Of a stretch of DNA of 64,000 nt, positions 15,676-24,116 are shown piece by piece; the first letter of the stretch is position 1; the number at the start of each line of letters is the position of its first letter. Under the pieces are notes generated by a model. That model was not told the DNA's origin and ran no database searches. It was given only the letters and a program-made list of their open reading frames with translations. The translations under genes were made by a program, and so were the position numbers. The stretch spans positions 1-64,000 of the forward strand of contig SOJX01000079.1 of the NCBI GenBank assembly GCA_004376375.1, read 5' to 3'. The stretch comes from Planctomycetota bacterium (GTDB lineage: Bacteria > Planctomycetota > E44-bin39).

Positions 15676-18600
15676 TATCACGCATGAAAAAACACAACCG
15701 GACGTTTATTGCTCTTATAACCGCGGTGGTTTTTATCGCGTCGCCGGTGTTTTCCGCCGAGCAGGCGGGAAAGGCCGGCGATCCCGGGAAGAAGAAGCCC
15801 GTGAAAGCCGCTCCTCTCGATGAGTCGGCGTTTCCGGGTCAGCTTTCTCCTCTTCTTGCCCGGGGTGAGTATGACAGACTGCTGGAACACTGGATTGAGC
15901 TTATTGAAAAAGCTCCCGACGACCCGAAAACGGCGATCCTGCTTCGCCGCATCGGGCGGCTGAAAAGTTACTGCACCAACTATGCAAAAACCGAGAACCT
16001 CTGGCGGAAGCTGCTTGACGGGGGCATGAAAAACGGATTCAACGCGCGTACCGTCCGAAGCGCGCACGGCAGGTGGCTCAAGCGCCGCGGACGCGAAGAG
16101 GACCTGGAAAAACTCGACCTCCCCGCCGGTTACGTGCAGAACTGGATCGTATGCGGGCCGTTCGGCCTCTCCGACAAATCCACGCACGTCATGGTTTTCC
16201 CGCCGGAGCGGGAGCTGAACCTGAAGGCGTCCTATCCCGGCTCGAAGCTGGATGGAAAAGCGGCGTGGCAGCACCTGAATTACAAAAAGCCGCGCCGGAA
16301 TATTAATGCTTTTGCGTTCCTGCGCCCGACGCGCGGCTGCGTTTACGCGCTTTCACAGTTCCGCGCGGACAAAGACCGCGACGTTATCGTGCGTGTTAAC
16401 CGCCCGTCCAATTATAAGCTTTTTCTCGACGGTAACCTCGTGCTGGACGTTAACCGGGATGAGAACTACGAGCCATACATAAAATTCGTGTCCTGGCGTC
16501 TGAAGGCGGGGTGGCACCGCATTATGATAAAATGCTCCGGGAACGGGAGCGGCATTTTTTCGATTGAGCTTCTGGAGCCGACCGGCCACCCGGCAAAGGG
16601 GTTGACGTTCGACCGCGAAGTGAAAGAGATAAGAGACCTTGCATCAAGCGAGGCTCTGGCCGGGTTTTTTACCGATGCTTCGTGCCCCTTTACGGACGTG
16701 CTTACATACTACCGCGCCCGGGTTGCACGCGAGCCTGAAAATGCGGCCGCGCACGCAGCGCTTGCTACTCTGCTCGACGGCCAGGGGCTGGAGGTTGAGG
16801 CGCTGCGCGAGATCGAGCTTGCCGTAAAGCTCGCGCCCGAAAACGCCGTTCTCTGGTATGAGTTCGCAAGGCTTTACGAGCAGTCGGTTTCCTATCCCGA
16901 CAGCCTGAAGACGGCGAAGGTGAGAAGTGCGGTCGCGAAAGTCCGGGAGCTCGACCCCGAATTCGTGCCCGTTACCGACATGGTGGTTTCCGACCTGGAA
17001 AGCGACGACCGGCTCCGCGATGCAATTCGGGAAATAGACAAACTCCTTGCCCGCAAGCGCGATTTGTTTACCGCTCACAAGTTGGCCGCGGATATATTCA
17101 ACCGCAAGGGCTGGACCGCGGAGGTCGTGGACCGATGGCGGCAGATTGAGCGCATCTACCCCGACAGCGAGGCAATAACCACGTTCTGGCAGAGGTACTA
17201 CCGCAGGCACGGCAACGAAGCCGCCGCCGACCGGTTCCGCGACATGGCGCTTGAACGCAACCGCGCCCTTACCGGTTATAAGCTTGACAGGATAGAGCAG
17301 GCGTCCGAGCGCGGTGATTTTGAAACCGCCATGGCGTATTACCGTAAAAAGTTTCAGAAAGAGCCCGATAATTACGCGTACCTTTCGACGATTGCCGGTC
17401 TTCATCAGAAGCGCGGCCAGTACCCCGAGGCAATCTCGACGATGGAGGAGTTGATAAGAATCTATCCCGAGGACCAGTACTACATGAGGCGCATCGGCCG
17501 CCTCTATCACGAATGGGGCAGGAAAGAGCGCGCGATAGAATATTACAGAAAAGCGCTCGAGATTGACTCGTCTGATTCGAGCCTCAGGCGGTATATCTGT
17601 TACCTGACGACCGGCGAGGACGACCGGTTCTGGATACCCTACGCGCACGGCGAAGCGGCTGCGAAAAAGATTATTGAAAATGCGCCGGACGCGGACGACT
17701 TTACCGGAGGCGCCTCCGCCGCTCTGCTTTTGCGCGAAGTGATTCTCCGTTTTTACAAGGACGGCTCTTCGAGCGAATACGTGCATAACGTGGTTAAGAT
17801 TCTCGACGAGAAAGGCGTCGAGCTGTACAAGGAGATGCCGATTCGAGGCGAGATCGAGTTCATGCGCTCGATAAACCCCGACGGCTCCGTCCTCGAGCCC
17901 GACCCGATCGGCGGCGCGCAGAGGATGACCGGGCTGACGACCGGAAGCATTCTCGACTATGCATACAGGACGGACAATTACTTCCCGCAGGAGCGCGCCT
18001 TTACGACCGGGCCGTGGCAGCTTATCGACATGGCACGCCAGACCGACACCGATACTCTCGTCCTGCCTATCCAGCTTATGCGTACGATCATGATTATCGA
18101 CAAGGAGATAGAGCTGCAGCCCCCGATTCAGAAGAATATCGGGAATTACAACATAACTTTTTCAAAGCGCGATTCCGATGACGGCTCGGCTCACGTTTTC
18201 GTATGGGAAGGCGAGGACATTCCGAAGTACGAGCCGGAGCCGTACATGCCGTCTCCGAAGGAGTGGGTCCCGCACGTGGAGATCCGCGGCGCGAAGCACC
18301 GCACGTGGGCCGAAATGAAAGAACAAATGATGGACGGCTCTTTCGGCAACCATCGCGTGAGCGCCCTTATCCGGGAGGCCGCGGACGGAATCATGGAAAA
18401 AGTCACCGGCGATACCGCCCGCGCGAAGGCGTTTTACAGGTTCGTGAACGAAAAAATAAAGACTGAACGAGGGGAATCGAACGCGCATTACATTCTGTTG
18501 ACTCAGACCGGTTCCCGCATTCAGCTCTTTCTTGCGCTTCTGCGGGCCGCGAAAATCCCCTACGATTTCGTCTACGTGACCCCGGACCCGAGGCTTATGG

Positions 18601-19502
18601 CGCCGATAGAGTGGGACTGGCCGCAGACGTCGCTCTTTTCGGGTGGGACGATTTTCCTCATCCGCCCGAGGGGTGAAAAAGAGCACTACGTCGCGTTCCA
18701 GCGGGGCGCCGACCTTTATCCCTACGGCAAAATTCCGAACTGGCTTCAGGGCGGTTATATCTACTCGGAGAAGCCCGGCCCCGACTCGAAGCAGCTTCCG
18801 CGCGACCCGCTTTTCGACCGCGCGCTCCAGCTTACTGAATCCACGATCTTTCTGAATTCGATGACGGTTACGCGTAAGATAGTTCAGCCGCAATCAAATG
18901 TGTATACACTAAAACACCGTGTGGCCGAGGCTGAAAACAGGATGAAGCAGTTTTATATACAACAAATGCTCAATGAAGTTTATCCCGGGGCAACGGTGAC
19001 CGGTTTTGACTTTCCCGGGATTGATAACGCGAGTGTTCCTTTTGCCGTCACGGCCGGCGCGAAGCTCTCGCCGAATTACGTGACCGCCAGGGGAAAGGAC
19101 AGGCTGTTCTGCCCCATGGGATTTACAGTGATCCAGCTTTCACGCATGGTCGGCCTGATCTCGCAGCGGAGGTACGACCAGGCGCTCAGGAACGAGCGGA
19201 TATTCAGCGATACGACGATCGCTTACCCGCCCGACGGGTTTGAAATGGCCCGGCTGCCCGACACGGTTCAACTGAACCACGGAAGCTACCTGTACACCCT
19301 GAGGTTTTCATTGCAGGCCGACGGCGCAGTGCGCGTGGAGCGGATGCTTATCATGCCGCCGCGGCTCGTACCGGTTGAGAAATACCAGTCCTTCGTAAAG
19401 TTCTGCAGCGAAGTTGACGAGGCGGAGCAGACAAAGCTCATCTTTTCCAGAAAGCAGGAGAAAATACCCGAACCGCCGCCGGACGAGGAAAAAAATAAGT
19501 GA
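15672..19502 (+). CDS. Paralogous giant TPR protein with degenerate transglutaminase domain
   Basis: 1276 aa, translationally coupled to the preceding gene (GGGAGG then ATGA). Same architecture: signal peptide (IALITAVVFIASPVFS), beta-sandwich region beginning VQNWIVCGPFG, TPR repeats (clear around YMRRIGRLYHEWGRKERAIE), a DUF3857-like part, then the transglutaminase fold. The catalytic site is lost: where the neighbour has GDCKDKATLL, this protein has QTGSRIQLFLALL (about residues 945-955), with Thr/Ser in place of Cys. A His is kept (HYVAFQ, residue 1005). It is likely a non-catalytic partner that binds the same ligand or forms a complex with its active neighbour. The stop codon lies inside a 7-base repeat array. 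Confidence 0.78.
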   Translation: MISRMKKHNRTFIALITAVVFIASPVFSAEQAGKAGDPGKKKPVKAAPLDESAFPGQLSPLLARGEYDRLLEHWIELIEKAPDDPKTAILLRRIGRLKSYCTNYAKTENLWRKLLDGGMKNGFNARTVRSAHGRWLKRRGREEDLEKLDLPAGYVQNWIVCGPFGLSDKSTHVMVFPPERELNLKASYPGSKLDGKAAWQHLNYKKPRRNINAFAFLRPTRGCVYALSQFRADKDRDVIVRVNRPSNYKLFLDGNLVLDVNRDENYEPYIKFVSWRLKAGWHRIMIKCSGNGSGIFSIELLEPTGHPAKGLTFDREVKEIRDLASSEALAGFFTDASCPFTDVLTYYRARVAREPENAAAHAALATLLDGQGLEVEALREIELAVKLAPENAVLWYEFARLYEQSVSYPDSLKTAKVRSAVAKVRELDPEFVPVTDMVVSDLESDDRLRDAIREIDKLLARKRDLFTAHKLAADIFNRKGWTAEVVDRWRQIERIYPDSEAITTFWQRYYRRHGNEAAADRFRDMALERNRALTGYKLDRIEQASERGDFETAMAYYRKKFQKEPDNYAYLSTIAGLHQKRGQYPEAISTMEELIRIYPEDQYYMRRIGRLYHEWGRKERAIEYYRKALEIDSSDSSLRRYICYLTTGEDDRFWIPYAHGEAAAKKIIENAPDADDFTGGASAALLLREVILRFYKDGSSSEYVHNVVKILDEKGVELYKEMPIRGEIEFMRSINPDGSVLEPDPIGGAQRMTGLTTGSILDYAYRTDNYFPQERAFTTGPWQLIDMARQTDTDTLVLPIQLMRTIMIIDKEIELQPPIQKNIGNYNITFSKRDSDDGSAHVFVWEGEDIPKYEPEPYMPSPKEWVPHVEIRGAKHRTWAEMKEQMMDGSFGNHRVSALIREAADGIMEKVTGDTARAKAFYRFVNEKIKTERGESNAHYILLTQTGSRIQLFLALLRAAKIPYDFVYVTPDPRLMAPIEWDWPQTSLFSGGTIFLIRPRGEKEHYVAFQRGADLYPYGKIPNWLQGGYIYSEKPGPDSKQLPRDPLFDRALQLTESTIFLNSMTVTRKIVQPQSNVYTLKHRVAEAENRMKQFYIQQMLNEVYPGATVTGFDFPGIDNASVPFAVTAGAKLSPNYVTARGKDRLFCPMGFTVIQLSRMVGLISQRRYDQALRNERIFSDTTIAYPPDGFEMARLPDTVQLNHGSYLYTLRFSLQADGAVRVERMLIMPPRLVPVEKYQSFVKFCSEVDEAEQTKLIFSRKQEKIPEPPPDEEKNK

Positions 19503-19535
19503 TAGGTGATAAGTGATAGGTGATAAGTGATAGTG
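19495..19535. repeat. 7-base array (ATAAGTG/ATAGGTG) over a stop codon
   Basis: Alternating heptads ATAAGTG, ATAGGTG, ATAAGTG, ATAGGTG, ATAAGTG. The first contains the last codons and the TGA stop of the giant TPR paralogue. Confidence 0.9.
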
Positions 19536-19572
19536 TTGGCAGCAACGCCTGAAACGCGCATTAATAAAAAAA

Positions 19573-19612
19573 GACAAAAGGACCGAGAGACCAAAGGACC
19601 GAGAGACCAAAA
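19573..19612. repeat. 8-base GACC array, single arm
   Basis: Octads gacaaaag, gaccgaga, gaccaaag, gaccgaga, gaccaaaa in phase. Same family as 6246, 34790 and 56542, but only the GACC arm is present. It lies about 20 bases before pdxA. Confidence 0.85.
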
Positions 19613-19635
19613 GATAAGACACCAGGGAGACAACC

Positions 19636-20664
19636 ATGAAGGTTATCGCAATCACGCTTGGGGACCCTGCCGGTATCGGGCCTGAAGTTCTTCTCAAGGC
19701 TCTCAGGGGGGAAGGCTCGATAGGCGAAGAAATTGCCGCCGAAGCCCGAATCATCATTTTCGGGTCCGCTGACGTGCTGAGAGAAGCGTGCGGAAAAACC
19801 AACATCGAGTGCGAGCCCAATGTTATCCAGCTACCCGCCGCAACGGACGACCTGAAGGAATTGAACCTGGTCGACCTCGACGGTGCGGACGATTTCGTTG
19901 TCGGCGAAGCGTCAAAGGCCTCCGGCAAACTTGCGCTCGAGGCGATCTACGCGGCCGTCGAAACCGCCTGCAATGGTAATGTTGACGCGCTGGTCACGAT
20001 GCCTGTTTCAAAGGTCGCCTTTACCCTTGCAGGAGTAAAAAGGACCGGGCATACGGAAATACTCCGCGATCGCACGGGCGTCGAGGAAACGACGATGTTT
20101 CTCGAAAACGGACCGCTCCGCTTTGCCCTGGTTACGAAGCACCTTCCAATCAGGGAGGTTTCGGATACCCTCAGCGAGGAGGGGGTAGCCCAGACCATCC
20201 GTGCGGCGGACCATGCGCTGAGGGAGTATTACGAAATAGCGCGCCCGACCATCGGCGTGATGGCACTAAACCCGCATGCGGGCGAGAACGGTCTGGTCGG
20301 CGGCGAAGAACGCGAAAAAATAATTCCGGCGATCAAGCGCGTCCAGAGCGAGGGCGTGAACGTCCGCGGACCGTTTCCGGCCGACGTTGCCGTCGCGATG
20401 CAGAGCAGGGGGAGCTTCGACGGCCTCGTCGCGATGTATCACGACCAGGCGCTGGTGCCGCTCAAGCTCGTGAACGGCGAGGGCGGCTTCAACATGACGC
20501 TCGGGCTGCCTTTCGTCCGCACCAGCCCGCTTCACGGCACGTCTTACGATATTGCCGGCAAGAACCTTGCGAATCCTGCATCGACAATCGCGGCCATCCG
20601 CGCCGCGATCCGTTTCTCGCGCAGGAAAACCGCGGAGTCGGCGGAGGATAGCGGCGGTGAATGA
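19636..20664 (+). CDS. pdxA: 4-hydroxythreonine-4-phosphate dehydrogenase
   Basis: 342 aa, usual family length. Recognised from the start ITLGDPAGIGPEVLLKAL, VTMPVSKVAF, KRTGHTEILRD (metal and substrate site), LNPHAGENGLVGGEE, AMYHDQALVPLK (metal-binding His and Asp) and RTSPLHGTSYDIAGK. It would oxidise 4-phosphooxy-threonine in the pyridoxal phosphate pathway. No other pyridoxine gene (pdxJ etc.) is in the window, and some PdxA relatives act on D-threonate or related 4-phosphates. The vitamin B6 role is therefore probable but not certain. It overlaps the start of the regulator gene that follows by eight bases. Confidence 0.9.
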   Translation: MKVIAITLGDPAGIGPEVLLKALRGEGSIGEEIAAEARIIIFGSADVLREACGKTNIECEPNVIQLPAATDDLKELNLVDLDGADDFVVGEASKASGKLALEAIYAAVETACNGNVDALVTMPVSKVAFTLAGVKRTGHTEILRDRTGVEETTMFLENGPLRFALVTKHLPIREVSDTLSEEGVAQTIRAADHALREYYEIARPTIGVMALNPHAGENGLVGGEEREKIIPAIKRVQSEGVNVRGPFPADVAVAMQSRGSFDGLVAMYHDQALVPLKLVNGEGGFNMTLGLPFVRTSPLHGTSYDIAGKNLANPASTIAAIRAAIRFSRRKTAESAEDSGGE

Positions 20665-22186
20665 AGACACGGCCAGGCTTTCCCTGAAAATCGAGCGGCT
20701 CGAGGCGCTTCTTGCCGTCACAAAGGCGATGGTGACGCAGCACGACCTCGATAAGCTGCTGGATATCATCGCGCACGAGGCCGCGAATATAGTGGGCGCC
20801 GAGCGGGCGTCGATTTTCCTGGTAACGAGCGACCGCAGAGCGCTGACCTCCAAAATCGCCATCGGGATGGAAGAAACCGGCCTCGCTTTTTCCATCGACG
20901 CGGGGATCGCCGGATACGTGGCGCGTACGGGAGAGGTAATCGTAAGCGACGACCCGTACGGCGACGAGCGCTTCAACCCCCGTATCGACGAGGAAACGGG
21001 CTTCAAGACTTTCAACCTCGCCACCGTTCCCATGTACGGCACCGACGAGAAGAAGCCGGGGCCGCTCGGCGTTTTTGAAGTGCTCAATAAAAAGGACGGC
21101 GACTTCAGCGAGGAAGACCTCGAGATACTTCTCGCCCTCTCGGGCCAGGCCGCGGTCGCGATCGAGAACGCGCGGCTCCTTGCGGAGCTGCGGCTCGCGC
21201 AGGACAAACTCGACCGGGAAAACACGCGCCTGCGCCAGCGGTTCCTGAAAGAGTATGCTTTTGAAAACATTATCGGCATCGCGCCCGCGATGACCGAGCT
21301 TCTATCCCTTGCATCGCGCGTCGCCGAGAGCACCGCCAACATCCTCATCACCGGCGAGAGCGGTACGGGCAAGGACCTGCTCGCCCGCGCGATTCACGGC
21401 CGCTCGCCGCGTGCGGAAGGGCCATTCGTCGCGCTGAACTGCGCGGCCCTTCCCGAGTCGCTTCTCGAGGCCGAGCTGTTCGGGATCGAGAAAGGCGTCG
21501 CGACCGGAGTCGAGGAGCGCGACGGAAAGATCGCGCAGGCCGCCGGCGGCACTCTCTTCCTGGACGAGATCGGCGATATGTCGCTTGCGACCCAGTCCAA
21601 GGTCCTGAGGGTGCTGCAGGAACGCGAGTTTACCCGCGTCGGCGGGAGCGAAACTGTCCGGGTCGATATCCGCGTCATCGCCGCGACGAACAAGGATCTC
21701 AAGGCCGAGATAGAAGCGGAGCGCTTCCGCGAGGACCTGTTCTACCGGCTCGACGTGGTTGAGTTGTGCCTGCCGTCTCTCAGGGAGCGGCGGGAAGACA
21801 TACCGCTCCTGGCCGAGCATTTTCTTGAAGTGTATCGGCTGAAAAGCGAGAAAGACATTAAGGGAATGTCACAAGAGGCACATGACGTCCTGGTTTCATA
21901 TACATGGCCCGGCAACGTGCGCGAGCTCCAGAACGAAATCGAGCGCGCCGTCGCGCTCGCAAAACCGGGCGAGACGATAGGGCAGGAGATTCTTTCGGAA
22001 AAAGTGCGCGCAGCCGCCCCGAGCCCGTTGCGCCCGATGGCGGACGCGGTCCGTGCGCTCGAGACCGGGCTGATAGCGCGCGCCCTGAAAGAAAGTGAAG
22101 GCAACAAGGCCGCGGCCGCGAAACTGCTCGGCCTTTCACGCGAAGGTTTGCGGAAAAAAATGGCGAGGTACGAGATAAAGTTATAA
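20657..22186 (+). CDS. GAF-AAA-Fis regulator of the NtrC family with altered GAFTGA loop
   Basis: 509 aa. Start at GTG 20657 with GGAGGA eight bases before; it overlaps the end of pdxA. An N-terminal GAF sensor domain (about 30-170) has SIDAGIAGYVARTGEVIVSD. A short coiled coil follows, then the AAA+ domain: Walker A GESGTGKD at 233-240, Walker B GGTLFLDEIGDM, and Arg fingers in FREDLFYRLDV. A Fis-type helix-turn-helix ends the protein (GNKAAAAKLLGLSREGLRKK). The loop that contacts sigma54, normally GAFTGA, is GVATGV at 280-285. The Phe and final Ala that touch sigma54 are missing, so it may not be a normal sigma54 activator. No response-regulator receiver domain is present. Confidence 0.87.
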   Translation: MNEDTARLSLKIERLEALLAVTKAMVTQHDLDKLLDIIAHEAANIVGAERASIFLVTSDRRALTSKIAIGMEETGLAFSIDAGIAGYVARTGEVIVSDDPYGDERFNPRIDEETGFKTFNLATVPMYGTDEKKPGPLGVFEVLNKKDGDFSEEDLEILLALSGQAAVAIENARLLAELRLAQDKLDRENTRLRQRFLKEYAFENIIGIAPAMTELLSLASRVAESTANILITGESGTGKDLLARAIHGRSPRAEGPFVALNCAALPESLLEAELFGIEKGVATGVEERDGKIAQAAGGTLFLDEIGDMSLATQSKVLRVLQEREFTRVGGSETVRVDIRVIAATNKDLKAEIEAERFREDLFYRLDVVELCLPSLRERREDIPLLAEHFLEVYRLKSEKDIKGMSQEAHDVLVSYTWPGNVRELQNEIERAVALAKPGETIGQEILSEKVRAAAPSPLRPMADAVRALETGLIARALKESEGNKAAAAKLLGLSREGLRKKMARYEIKL

Positions 22187-22210
22187 GTTTAAAGTTCTAA
22201 GTTAAAAGTT
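22183..22210. repeat. 7-base array (ATAAGTT) over a stop codon
   Basis: Heptads ATAAGTT, TAAAGTT, CTAAGTT, AAAAGTT in phase. The first includes the TAA stop codon of the regulator gene. Confidence 0.85.
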
Positions 22211-22238
22211 AAGAGAAACAAGAATGGAAATAAATTTG

Positions 22239-22265
22239 TTTAGCGGTCGAGCTTGCTCGACGCGT
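22239..22265. repeat. TTAGCG hairpin repeat, variant stem
   Basis: tttagcg, then a perfect 7-bp stem GTCGAGC-TT-GCTCGAC (22246-22261), then gcgttc. The stem sequence differs from the 1-84 copies (CCGCGC-TT-GCGCGG), but pairing is fully kept. Confidence 0.85.
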
Positions 22266-22276
22266 TCTTCTATTTT

Positions 22277-22304
22277 CGATTTGCGATTTTCGATTGTCGA
22301 TTTC
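22277..22304. repeat. 7-base array (CGATTTT)
   Basis: Heptads CGATTTG, CGATTTT, CGATTGT, CGATTTC in exact phase, just before the small lipoprotein gene. One arm. Confidence 0.85.
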
Positions 22305-22327
22305 AAAACACAAAGGTGATTTACGTG

Positions 22328-22735
22328 ATGCTAAGATTTACCCTGGTTTCAGTTCTTCTTATAGCTGGCTGCGCCGCGCCGGTTAATACGGACAAAAAAG
22401 AATCACTAGGTACGGAGGAATTAAAACTCAGGGTGCGAAAAATCATGGACAAGCTTAAAAAGGATGTGGGTTATCCAGCTGTAGGTGCACGACCAAACGT
22501 GGCAAAGCAGCCTGATCCATGGGAAATGAAAAGGGAGGCTTTGATAAGAAAAGCAGCGGCTAAGATAAAGGAACTGGGACCTGAGGCGACACCAGTGCTG
22601 AGAAAATTCGAATATGAACTTTACGGAAAAGGTGGAACGGTGGGTGCACGCCCGGCGGTGGGAAGGATGTATTTTGTTGATATAAAAGAAGATGTCCTGA
22701 AAGAAATTGAGAGAAAAAGACAGATCGATGACTAA
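22328..22735 (+). CDS. Small lipoprotein, function unknown
   Basis: 135 aa. Start at ATG 22328. It has a lipoprotein signal with a good lipobox (VSVLLIAGC, Cys at residue 17). The mature part is charged and helical. The motif VGARP occurs twice (DVGYPAVGARPNVAK and GTVGARPAVGRMYF), which suggests a short internal duplication. Codons here are more AT-rich than in the neighbours. It overlaps the following HEAT-like lipoprotein gene by eight bases. I do not recognise the family. Confidence 0.65.
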   Translation: MLRFTLVSVLLIAGCAAPVNTDKKESLGTEELKLRVRKIMDKLKKDVGYPAVGARPNVAKQPDPWEMKREALIRKAAAKIKELGPEATPVLRKFEYELYGKGGTVGARPAVGRMYFVDIKEDVLKEIERKRQIDD

Positions 22736-23459
22736 AACCATATCAGGAAATATACTTTGCCTGTTTCTTTTTTTCTGCATCGGCTGCGCGGGGCCGATGA
22801 CGGTTGAGCGCGGGATTGAGATTCTGAAAAAAGAATACGATGTCAACCTCAACCGTGGACCGGACAGGGAAAAGCTCGCCGAGGTGCGCGAATATTTTCT
22901 TTCAAATCCCTCTCAGGCAAAGACGGGCCTGCTCCCTCTCTGTGCCGAAGATAACCGGAATATCCAGAGATTTTCCATAGAAACGTGCGCAGAAGCGATG
23001 CCGGACGATCCCGACGTCACGACTGCTGCCAGGAAACTGCTTTCTGAGAAATCGTCGAAGACGCGCCTTGTCGCCGCCGAGGCGCTTGCCGCGCGCGGCA
23101 TTCCCGAGGCGGAAGCGGAGCTTGTGAAGTTTCTGAAGGACGAGCGCGCATCGCGCCGTGCGCGGGCGGCGACGGCGCTTTCATGGGGGAAGTTTACCGG
23201 CTCGGCGAAGGCGATTGCGGAACTGCTCAATGACCGCGACGTTGTCACGATTCACATGCCGGTAAAGAAACATTTCCTGTGGCTTTTCAGGTGGGAGTCG
23301 CGCGATTTCAGGAGCTTCCCGGTCCGCGAGGTCGCCCTCTATTCTCTTTCCCGCCTCGCAGGCGACGACTTCGGCTGGGAGACGGGCGGCGAAGTCGAAG
23401 CCCTCAACGCCGCATGCGACCGCGCCGCCGAATGGGCCGCGACTTTATCTTCCGAATGA
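22728..23459 (+). CDS. HEAT-repeat-like lipoprotein
   Basis: 243 aa. Start at ATG 22728, overlapping the previous gene. The signal peptide ends in LFLFFCIGC, a lipobox-like site with Cys at -3 (weak). The mature protein is made of alpha-helical pairs of HEAT type, clearest at RKLLSEKSSKTRLVAAEALA, ARGIPEAEAELVKFL and RRARAATALSWGKF. These repeats usually form scaffolds for protein contacts. No catalytic residues are evident. It is convergent with another HEAT-like membrane protein gene at 23492-24001, only 32 bases away. Confidence 0.68.
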   Translation: MTKTISGNILCLFLFFCIGCAGPMTVERGIEILKKEYDVNLNRGPDREKLAEVREYFLSNPSQAKTGLLPLCAEDNRNIQRFSIETCAEAMPDDPDVTTAARKLLSEKSSKTRLVAAEALAARGIPEAEAELVKFLKDERASRRARAATALSWGKFTGSAKAIAELLNDRDVVTIHMPVKKHFLWLFRWESRDFRSFPVREVALYSLSRLAGDDFGWETGGEVEALNAACDRAAEWAATLSSE

Positions 23460-23491
23460 TTTGCATATCTATTCTTTCCATAAATCATTCT

Positions 23492-24001
23492 CTATCTTCT
23501 CCGGGCAGAAGCATATATTTCAATCCCGTAGCCGCGAAGGATTTCCGGCGGAAGCAGCGACAACGCTTTCTCGTATATCCGGTGATATTTCCGCGGTACC
23601 TCGCGATTTTTCACATAGGGATAGCTGTGCGATCTGATTATTTCCCCGAAACGCCGGCACCAGTCACGATCCTTATCAATAACATTTGCGATAGCTTTTC
23701 GCAGCTCCGGCATGTTACTGTCCAGGGAATGGATATCGTTATGCAGCATCAGCATAAGAATCTTGATGCTTCCGGTTCTCAATACGTGATTTTCCTGGCC
23801 TATCCAATCTATTATATAAGGTATTGCCCTGGTTCCTTCTTCCGCGATTCCTGCACAATAACCGAGATGAGCGTTTGTGCGGATCAAATCTTTTTCATAA
23901 AACCTGAACTTGAGCGGCCTGTAAAGGCAGAGTACCGAAATCACCAACGTAAAAATCAGGACGACGAATATACCGAGTTTCAGAGAAAGCGAGATTTTCA
24001 T
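23492..24001 (-). CDS. Membrane-anchored small helical protein (HEAT-like)
   Basis: 169 aa. It has an N-terminal membrane helix (LGIFVVLIFTLVISVLCLY) and a helical domain with EEGTRAIPYIIDWIGQENHV and LRTGSIKILMLMLH, which look like one or two HEAT-type helical pairs. There is no catalytic motif. It is the last of three minus-strand genes (C69 peptidase, EEP protein, this gene), each separated by 70-120 bases. AT-richer than its neighbours. Function unknown. Confidence 0.6.
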   Translation of the reverse strand: MKISLSLKLGIFVVLIFTLVISVLCLYRPLKFRFYEKDLIRTNAHLGYCAGIAEEGTRAIPYIIDWIGQENHVLRTGSIKILMLMLHNDIHSLDSNMPELRKAIANVIDKDRDWCRRFGEIIRSHSYPYVKNREVPRKYHRIYEKALSLLPPEILRGYGIEIYASARRR

Positions 24002-24116
24002 AACAGGCTCTCAGCGGGTCTGTAATAAGGAGTGAACGCCGGTGCGGGCTTCGGGACAGGACTGACTATATTCTAATCGCGGATTAAAATAATGCAACCG
24101 GGATTTGCACGGAAAG

